Shown one piece after another: positions 56,270 through 64,000 of a stretch of DNA of 64,000 nucleotides. Source of the DNA: Russula earlei (taxonomy: Eukaryota > Basidiomycota > Agaricomycetes > Russulales > Russulaceae); contig JAGFNK010000187.1 of NCBI GenBank assembly GCA_025769875.1, positions 29,083 to 93,082 of the forward strand, read 5' to 3'. A program made the translations under genes and the position numbers. The first letter of the stretch is position 1; each line of letters opens with the position of its first letter. The notes under the pieces are model-generated. The model searched no databases, was not told the DNA's origin, and was given only the letters and a program-made list of their open reading frames with translations.

Positions 56270-57800
56270 GCAGGGTGGACGGCAGCCCCGCATCGTGAGA
56301 CGCTCGAAAATGCTGATCATGCATGCAAGGCGCATGTGGGGAGGTTAACAAAGTTGCGTAAATATCGCGCACAGGGGACAGGGAAACCCATGTTGTCTGC
56401 AAATCAGGGTTTCAAACATGTGGAAAAGAAAAGGAAAAATGCACAGTTCGAAAATTGCGCACGCCGGAATCCACATGACAGTAAGCCAGTCGAGGCCGAG
56501 CTGACTGGAGGAGAGGAAAATAAAGAAAAAAGTTAGAGAACGCAACAACAAAAACGAAAAAAACTAACATGCAAATCCGTTCCAGATGAGCTAGGGATGT
56601 GACTTGTTTGTCCAGGGAGGCAGGTAGTCATGCCTGACGGTCTTGTGACAACAGGCATGGAGAGAGAGGACCCGCGAAAACGAACACAAAAGATGCATGC
56701 CCGTCAAGCGCAAAAATCCCTGGACACAGGAATACGCGTGTCACAGTGCGCCACGTCTTGCATGTCGCCCTTGTGACTGAGCCAACCATGGACATGTCGT
56801 ACACAGGCTTGGCGGAGGGCCACAATTCCCCAACCATGGCCTCGTTCCTAATGTGGCTGGTGAGGGCCGCGTCCAAAGGAGGGGATGGTTGGAGACTGTG
56901 GAGAGGGGAGACAGCACGCACATAGCTTAACGTGTGACAATCACGCATGTGAGAAAACGCACGTTTCTTGCCAACCAAGTGTCGAGTGTGGGGATTGTAC
57001 CATTGCATGTGGAGGGAGCTTGGAGCACTTGAAGAGAGGGCGGAGAGTATGAGAGAGAGAGCTGTCAGAAAAGAAAAGGAATAACGCACCTGGTCAACGT
57101 GCGTGGGAACACTCACTGGTGGCTGCTTGTGCCATTCTGTGGTCACGGTCACAGTCATACACAGCGCAAACACGACTGACTGTTGCTGTTAGAAAGAGCG
57201 AGTGAAAAGCAAAGAAAGAAAAAAAGGAAGCTCACCGGGTTCGGCCCTGGCCATGCTGTCACTGTGAATGGGCTGTTGCACTGAGGGAAGGAAGAGGTAT
57301 AAGAGATTGAGAGAACACGAAAACGAAAACGCACGCCAGTCAAGTGCGAAAATCCCTGATCGCGGGAACATTCGACTGACTTGTCATTTGGGGCCTAGCT
57401 TGATGGCGGTATGGCGGCACGGAGGCGGACATCCAGTGTCTGAGAAGAAGAAAGCAGCGTGGGCGAGGGTCTTCTGATGGCAAAGGCAGAGGCGCGGGAC
57501 CACACGCACGAAGGAAGGAAGGGCAGGGAAGGAAAGCGAAGAGGGGGAGCGGCATCGGTACTGTGGCTTACCCGTGTTGTCCGATCCATCAAAAACCATT
57601 GTCGCTGGTCATCACTGGCCAGGACGGTGTGAGGGATTTGGAAACCGGGAGAATGGCCTTTCGTGGGCCTGCGAATGGCCACGTACATGCACACCGCACG
57701 ACCTAGACCTGGAAGACATGGATTAGCACAGTGCAAAGTAAAAGAGAGGAAAAAGAGAAAAGCGAAAGAAAAAAAATGCAGAACAGGAAAGGAATGGAAA
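56270..57800 (-). repeat. Inverted fragment of the CpG-rich array
   Basis: Motifs of the 38-50 kb array occur here in reverse complement: CGAAAACGCAC at about 56950 and 57315, AATCCCTGG near 56727, GAGTGAAAAGC near 57200, and AATGGCC(AT) near 57650-57680. No terminal hairpins or start block are seen, so both ends are lost. Open frames on either strand are composition by-products. Confidence 0.6.
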
Positions 57801-57805
57801 AACAG

Positions 57806-58051
57806 CTTGGTCGGAGGGTCACCGGATCCGGCGGTCCCCGGTCGTCCCTCTTTGGCCAGACCGAATCACCTTTTTCGACCGGCGCGATTATCAAATCAAA
57901 TTTACTAAGCGATACTCAGCGGTGAAAAAAATCTTTCCTTGACCCCTCTTTTCCTTTCCGTGGGCGCGGCCGCGTTGCGCTCCCCGTCGTCCTCATCTCT
58001 CCCGTCCTCTGCCTCTCCCCTACCCCCACTCTCTACACACTCTCTTCCTAT
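57806..58051 (+). repeat. 5' end of an array unit, truncated
   Basis: From GGTCGGAGGGTCACCGG (57811) for about 130 bp it is almost identical to the start of unit 3 (45545-45675), including the conserved GATACTCAGCGGTGAAAAAA. It is cut at 58051 by the CACGATGG repeat. It faces head-to-head against the inverted fragment 56270-57800. Confidence 0.8.
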
Positions 58052-58700
58052 CACGATGGACAGGAATGGATAAGTCCAGTCCACTAAAACTCAACTCAGT
58101 GGTCAATAAAGGTGAAATATATTGACCACTGAATTGACTCAGCTCAGATTACAAATTATTTTAAAACAATTGATTGATTTGTTGCCCTCTCCTCATGCAT
58201 CGCATTATTGTAAATATGTCAACCCAAACAATTAGAACTTAGTCAAATGCTTAAGAGAGGGCAGCTCAGTGCCCAAGTTATGTAACCTAAGATGCAACAT
58301 GAGTCGCCCCGAATCACCAGGGGGATCATATACACTTAATTTGCCCGATCAATTTAGCCTTAGCAGACTCGGATAAACTTAACACAATGGCGTATGTTAA
58401 TACATGGATTTATATTGAATAAATTGAGACATAAAGTGCATCCACAAATATGACACCAAATTTTAAATAGGAACGGTCTACTCATTACATGGCGATAATC
58501 GGCCGATGGGGATCAATTGCACCCGATGGGGATCAATTGCCTCGATGACAGAGACTGACCACACAGATTAAACTCAACGCGAAGATCTGGGCTTTACATT
58601 TTGTTACAATTTTACTCGAGCCAAATAATATAGTTAGCATTCTTATAATTGAATATTGTTTGTATTTTCCCACTAAGAACCAAGTCTGTGTTGAAGGCAG
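58052..58700 (+). mobile_element. CACGATGG repeat, copy 2
   Basis: It starts CACGATGGACAGGAATGG after TAT and matches 16391-17035 nearly base for base, then ends abruptly in sequence that joins the FunK1 block. As at 16391-17139, it adjoins a FunK1 copy on the same side, so repeat and kinase were duplicated together. Confidence 0.78.
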
Positions 58701-59042
58701 CAGGCGGCGGCTTGCTGAGTTCGCGAAAACACACACAAAAGAAGGGACAAAACAGGTCTCTTGTTCCAAGGCGTAACTAGAGTTTCTACATACGAGACGC
58801 GATCTATGAGAGAGGGGGATATTGGGGGATTGGGGAGACAGAAAGACGCGAGTTGGGAGTGCGATACATGGATGTGGAACAAGACGAGCCAGAGCGATGA
58901 GCTGCGATGAAAGAGGGTCGAGAGCTGGCTGGGCAGCGGAGGTGGAACCGGTACGCGATGAAAGAGAGTCGAGAGCAATGACGCAGGGCTGGAATGGGAT
59001 GCCGCCTTACAGCGGGACACTGTGTGACGACGTACTAAAGAA

Positions 59043-61409
59043 TTACCTTGGACATGGAAAGCTTTGCGAGACAGCCGACAAGCTATACCTGGAAAGTGAA
59101 GATCCTTTTGGTGGATATCGTCCTCTATGCTTTTTGTTGAATGATAGACCCTTTTTTTTTTCTACAGGACTATCATCATCTTTAGCCTTGCGCTTGCGGC
59201 AGCCCCTGCTGAACGTTGGATCATGACCAACGATGTTCTTTGATAGGCTGCCGTCATCGTCGGGCCAATTTTTGGATTCCAGGTTCCGTGTTATGAGATT
59301 CAAGACCCATTCAGAAGAACAAAGCTTCTCGTGAGCGTCCTTGACCTCCGTCCGGACATTCCTCTCCGCTTGAGGTTCGGGCATAATTGATTTTGGGTTA
59401 ATATCATCATAGAAGGTTTTAAGAAGGGTGCGCAACTCTTCAATGATCTGGCGGCATGGTTCCGGGACAAAACCAAACGTATCCGGGTGAAGCATTAGTT
59501 TGTGTAGGAAAGATAGCTTTCTGTCACCGCCCCGGATAACACCATCTTCATCCACGTCTCTGTATCCATCAAATACGCGTTGCATATCTTGTGATTGGCC
59601 CTCGATCGCAGAATGTCGGCATTTCATGACAATATAAATAAGAACCCAGTAAAAGGATTCAATATCATCTGAAATTTGATGAGATCGAGCGTGAGGGTGT
59701 AATAAAAGTCCTGTTGATATGAACTGCCATGTACCCTGAACACGAAGTCAATTCGCCGTGCATAGGGGATAAACAGATCATACTGTGCGGGAGTGTTGTC
59801 TCTGCTGGGTCACATCCACCCTCTTGGACATGTCCCAGTCGATCAATAAACCTGATCGATCTGGGGCGATCAGAATGTTTCCTGCGCTCACATCCCGATG
59901 TAAAATTTTTGCTTTGTCGTATGCGTCCGTATGAGCTGTTCCAAATTGTCAAACAACAAACTTAAACATAACGCCAATCCTCACCGATCATAGCATCCTG
60001 AATGACCTGGCATAGCTCCTGAGTCGATCCGAACGTACTCAGCGGCTGTCCGAGCGTGTTCAAGACAAGTCGGTAGTGGACATATCGTTTGACGCGCGGT
60101 GTACCGGGACACCAAATACGTTTGCGTTTGCCATCTTTCACATAGTCTTGCGTCCTTGTGCATTGTACGTCGAGTGAATGCTCCGGTGTCGACAGCACGT
60201 CGCCAGCTGGACCCAACTCCGGAATGAAACGCACTTTTGCTTCTAGTAAATCGTGATAAATATCCCCTTCTTTCTCGATACCTGGGAAATCGGTACGCCA
60301 GTAATCTTTGAGGTAAACCAGTTTATTCCGTTCGACGTCATGGCACACAAATCCAAACGTCAACCGACCAAAAAGGGTTTTCGTCTCCCATATTGGTTTC
60401 CATATGATATAGGGCTTCGGCTGTCCGTCTGTGGCATGATCGTCATTGACAAGAATCTGGCGAAGGTCTTCAACTTCAATTTTCTCGACGTCCATGTATA
60501 CCGCCAGCGTGGACTGTGCATCACCAACCCCCTTATCATTCTTCGAGACCGAGGTGACAGTGGTGTCATATCCACGCTGGGCAAAAGTGAGAGAGTTGAG
60601 CCTCCAGATGAATTCGGAAAGGGTGTTGGGATTTTTGGTCCAATCGAATATCTCGGTATAGATTGCACCACTGCGATCCCATCGCAGTAGTCGCCCTTCT
60701 GCCTTTCCAAAGAGGATGATCGAGTAAGAGAAGACCCGAAACTGTGAACGATGGATAGAAGTGGCATAATGTGTGAGTTGACCACACACATGATACGCGC
60801 GCTCAGTCCACCTAATGTGACACTCGACCCCAGCCTCTCGCCTCATATGTGTAAGGTTGCGAAAAATGTCCTCTTTTCCCTTTTTGTTTTCGATCCACAC
60901 ATCGACCGCTCTCCAGTCCAGTGAGGTCAGCCGCTCGTTTTCCTGATGACCTTCCCTTTTCCGATAGATAACGATGTCTGGTCTCCCTAGGATTGCCTTA
61001 TCTTGCTTGGCAGTGGTGTTGACGAATGTGAGATTATCAGCGAGGCCGGATGTTTTGATTGCCTGTATCTGTCATGTACGTGAGCGTGGATCCCCCCTTG
61101 AATGTGGGGACTGACAAAGTGATCCTCATTGTGTGAGACGGAGCGCTTGTCGAAGCTGATGATGCGCTCCGTCTTTCGAGCTTGGCTTGCTTCTGGCACG
61201 AATTCCGAGAGGAATTCGGCTATTGGCATAGGCCCGACAAATTTGTCACATACGTCCCAGGTCATGTCCTTATATCTCTCTGAAGCTAGCTTTTGAGGTG
61301 TGGATGTGTGTGTGTGACTTCCTGATAGGTCGTATTTTAGAGGTGAAAAGGTTATAGTTAGACTACTTTGCTCGGTTTGAGGCAGCGTGCTGGGACGGAT
61401 GACGGCCAT
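59043..61409 (-). CDS. FunK1-type protein kinase, intact, four exons (copy B)
   Basis: Minus-strand exons are 61409-61116, 61062-59985, 59935-59784 and 59735-59043, with introns of 53, 49 and 48 bp. The total is 2217 bases, 738 residues, with no stop. The kinase hallmarks fall at the joins: AHTDAYDKAKILHRDVSAGN spans the intron at 59936-59984, the metal-binding site is LIDWDMSK, and the activation segment RTGTWQFIS spans the intron at 59736-59783. The C-terminal tail is basic and Ser-rich (RKRKAKDDD, then KKKGLSFNKKHR), perhaps a nuclear signal. FunK1 kinases occur in Agaricomycetes, often linked to multicellular development; the substrate is unknown. The ATG at 61407-61409 is the first in frame. 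A decayed duplicate lies at 25861-30673. Confidence 0.93.
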
Positions 61410-61828
61410 GTTGTGAGATGAGACAAAGAAAAGGTGAGAATCACCTACTGCAATCAGTACGTGGTCCCGCAGTCAATGATTCTCTCTTAACTCTAATCTT
61501 AAAACAGGTTGTGTGCGGCAGCAATTACATGTACCATATGAACCGACGTACATACTCGAGCGAAACCAGGGTGGTTCAGGGTGCGCGAGCTCGCTCGCTT
61601 AAGTATCTGCCTACTACACGGCCACGGCCAGTGAAACCCGGAGAACCACGGGCCATAAGTGCCTTATCGGCAATAATTGGCCGATGGGGATCAATCTCCC
61701 CGATGACGGAGATACACACATATGCGCTTTCATGCAAATTCTCACACACAGAATAAAACCGAGGAAAGTATTGACATTGACATGAACGACCTGCCAAGTC
61801 GTCATCACATATGCGCGCACACATTCAT
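61410..61828. promoter_or_regulatory. Intergenic region between F-box and FunK1 genes
   Basis: Both neighbours are on the minus strand, so this is the FunK1 upstream region and the F-box 3' flank. At about 61668-61750 it contains a fragment of the CACGATGG repeat (GGCCGATGGGGATCAAT, as at about 58500). No clear TATA box was assigned. Confidence 0.45.
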
Positions 61829-63178
61829 CTAAGAGAGACCACGCAATTCGGTAATGACAGTATGAAGCGTGGGCTTTGCTGCCCTACGTAGTGCATCAAG
61901 GACATCCGTCCCCAACTTACCGCCCGCATCTTCCCAATAAACCCTTTCTACCATCGGAAAGGATCGTACATAGGCACACATGATGTCCTGTTATATGGGT
62001 AAGACATGGAAGACGAAAATGTGGTAAGGTCATACCATATCTCTATGTGATAAGCAAGCCTGGTTCAGGAACCAACTCAGAGTGCGGATCTGTCTTAGCT
62101 CACGAGTTGGGTAACCATCACTATCATAGTGGCTCAGGTTTGTATGCGGTGAGGCAGATGGCAAAGTTGGCAAAATTCGAAGCCCAAGATGGTTGAGGTT
62201 CTGGAAATGGCTCACGATTTGCAAGAGACGAAGAAAGGTAGGATCATGCGGTTGGAATTGGCTCATTTCCACTTCTAGGTTGTAAAGGCTTGTCGAGTTA
62301 CCCAGTTGCTCTCCAATGTCACAGCAAATCCCCAATGGAGCACAAAGGGTCAGAAGATTGGGTAGGAAAGGCTGATGGCTAGGTCGAATGCGGTCCAATG
62401 GCACGTTGCATTGGATACGGATGCTCTTAAGGCCCTTGTGCTTGGTTAGAAAACGAATGAGCGCTGGCCCTGGGATATCCCCTTCGAGAACGAGTTTCTC
62501 GAGATGTCATGTGAGCTCGCCAAGTAAAGCGGTCCAGTGGGAGGGTTTCAAAGATACTATGCAAAGGAACAGGGACTCAATAGGTGAGTGCTTGAGAATC
62601 CCCATCGTGGTTTCCGCAATTCCGGGAGCGAAGGCATAATCAGATGAAATATCAAGTAAATTAATTGTGTGAGAGCTGCATGCTCCGCTTCGTAAGGCAA
62701 TGGAGGAAGGAAGACAATCCACAGAACCGAATCCTGCGAAGTGCAGTCGTGTGAGTGGTAGGGTGTTAAACAGTTGGTGCATTTTGATGAACCCAGAGGC
62801 CAGCAGAAGCGGATCGGACCCATGGAGAAGAAGGTGGAAATCCCGAAGATTGCGCATATTTGAAGGCTCGATAAGGAAACGGGTAAGGAATCTCATCGCA
62901 GTTCGGGCCTCCAGTGGGGAGCAAGGGATGGAACAGAACATCTTTTCGGGGGGTTTGAAGGTGTGAATAGCAGACCACAGTCCAAGAGACGCATATCCAC
63001 TCGGTTCATGTAGTGTCACTTCTGAGCCCCCTTCACTTGTGTCGTTCGCCTCAAGCCCACAGCGGTGCAAGTACTCTGGTAAGAGCGATCGACCTATGGA
63101 TCGTGAAGCAAGTACCAATGTTCGAAGATCGTCATTGTCCAGATGGGTGGAAATCATAAGAAGTAGTTCGACAGGCAT
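61829..63178 (-). pseudogene. F-box/LRR-like protein with one in-frame TGA
   Basis: The frame starts MPVELLLMISTHLDNDDLRT at 63178, a typical F-box that would bind Skp1 in an SCF ubiquitin ligase. It continues with leucine-rich stretches of the kind seen in the many divergent Agaricomycete F-box proteins. Exons 63178-62036 and 61987-61829 join across a 48-bp intron (61988-62035): 1302 bases, 434 codons. The only lesion is TGA at 62507-62509 in ACA-TGA-CAT; a CGA (Arg) origin would be a CpG loss. The coding signal after the stop, including the intron, is well kept, so the break is recent, or a sequencing error. It could also be a functional truncated protein of 223 residues. Confidence 0.8.
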
Positions 63179-64000
63179 GTCCTGGATCCCTGTGCACTAC
63201 AAAAGTTGTTACGGAATGGAAATTTGCATGAATGGTCAGCGTACAAGGTGTGTTTGATGCTGCTGTACCCGGCGTCTCTTAACTGCCTTCCAACGATTAC
63301 AATTGGTTGATGAGCAAAAGCGCCATTTCCGCTCATTTCCGTCTGGTGGGCGCTCCAACTGTTGGGTTTATGAGCGGAGGACAGTCAGACATACGCATTG
63401 GCACAGAGGCTCACCCGGTGACGTTTGCAATTGCGTGGTGGTGATGGTGGTGGTGACACAGTATTCCCTTGTCGTTTGACTGCAGTCGAATGGCGAAGGG
63501 GATTAAGCAATGAAGGGTTCAATACCATGCTTGCGATCGGGTTGTTGTGATACAGAGGCGATTGTCACCATCATGGTCTCCATGGGTTTAAATACCTTGA
63601 GAAGGTGCAGGTACTATTGTGGGCTCAAACTGTATATTCGGGAGATTCGAGACACATATGCGTATACATCGGCAGCTCGTCGTAATTGGTTAGGGAGAAA
63701 CGAGTCATTATCACACGACGAGGATAATTGTTATCGCCAACAAGCATGATGACGAGCGACCAACAGTTAGCGCGTTTGGGAAGAGATAGAAGACATTCTT
63801 ATGTGTACTTCTCAAAGAGCATAGAACACAGTGCCCTTTTGCAGCACTGTCGAGGAGAGAAGGGTATCACCCAGCACGCATGTTCATGAGAGCGGCACTA
63901 ACTTTGGGGATAATTGTTCTCGCCATGGGCGCCTATAGGGCGGTCCCTTACGCTTAGAGGTGAGATCATTAGTGGGTCTGAGCGTCAGACTGCGTATAAA
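63179..64000. other. Right flank, no gene recognised
   Basis: Short open frames such as 63510-63749 have no recognisable domain. The sequence is not CpG-depleted. Any upstream regulatory region of the F-box gene would lie just right of 63178. Confidence 0.5.

Noticed and set aside
59665..59952. A separate 95-codon minus-strand protein beside FunK1
   Set aside because: It is a wrong-frame reading of the kinase exon that carries HRDVSAGN. The correct frame appears once the 49-bp and 48-bp introns are removed.

Overview
The window reads as a transposon-rich stretch of an Agaricomycete (mushroom-forming basidiomycete) genome. The signs are FunK1-type kinase genes (the fungal-specific family abundant in Agaricomycetes), many 46-58 bp GT-AG introns, a Tf1/MarY1-like chromovirus, PIF-Harbinger and pogo-like DNA transposons and Helitrons. 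Species cannot be read from the sequence; no rRNA, tRNA or CRISPR array was seen. Host genes are a minority: an intact FunK1 kinase at 12638-15041, a second intact FunK1 kinase at 59043-61409 and an F-box gene broken by one stop at 61829-63178.

Layout: 319-5840 full-length Ty1/copia element with 527-bp LTRs; 7090-8500 a truncated inverted copia; 8501-10810 pogo/Tigger-type transposase; 11612-12017 foldback MITE; 12638-15041 FunK1 kinase with an 879-bp poly(A) retroposon (15076-15954) just upstream of its ATG; 17140-25059 Ty3/gypsy chromovirus; 25265-30673 a decayed FunK1 copy split by a 3226-bp Harbinger element (26461-29686); 30720-31300 a 154-bp tandem repeat; 32532-33072 solo copia LTR; 33200-33860 a chimera of ANTH and TBC gene fragments; 34381-35325 Tc1/mariner-like transposase; 35326-38313 5'-truncated Helitron with a MITE inside it; 38318-49858 a head-to-tail array of three 3.3-4.3 kb CpG-rich units that end in the same hairpins as that Helitron; 50151-56031 a nearly complete second Helitron whose gene has duplicated 5' exons; 56270-58051 array fragments in both orientations; 58052-63178 repeat, FunK1 and F-box genes; 63179-64000 nothing recognised.

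Two processes shape the window. First, nested insertion: exact 3-bp, 5-bp and 14-bp target duplications bound eight insertions or solo remnants. Second, CpG decay: all 11 differences between the two copia LTRs are transitions explained by CpG loss, the broken FunK1 copy differs from the intact one mainly at CpG sites, and most internal stops are TGA at places where CGA (Arg) is expected. The 38-50 kb array is the exception, being strongly CpG-rich.

The observations most worth pursuing are the Helitron-ended tandem array built from intron-like modules, the 11-nt self-primer of the chromovirus with its extra 3' zinc-knuckle ORF, the half-tRNA primer site that contains the copia gag start codon, and the Helitron gene with repeated phase-0 exons.
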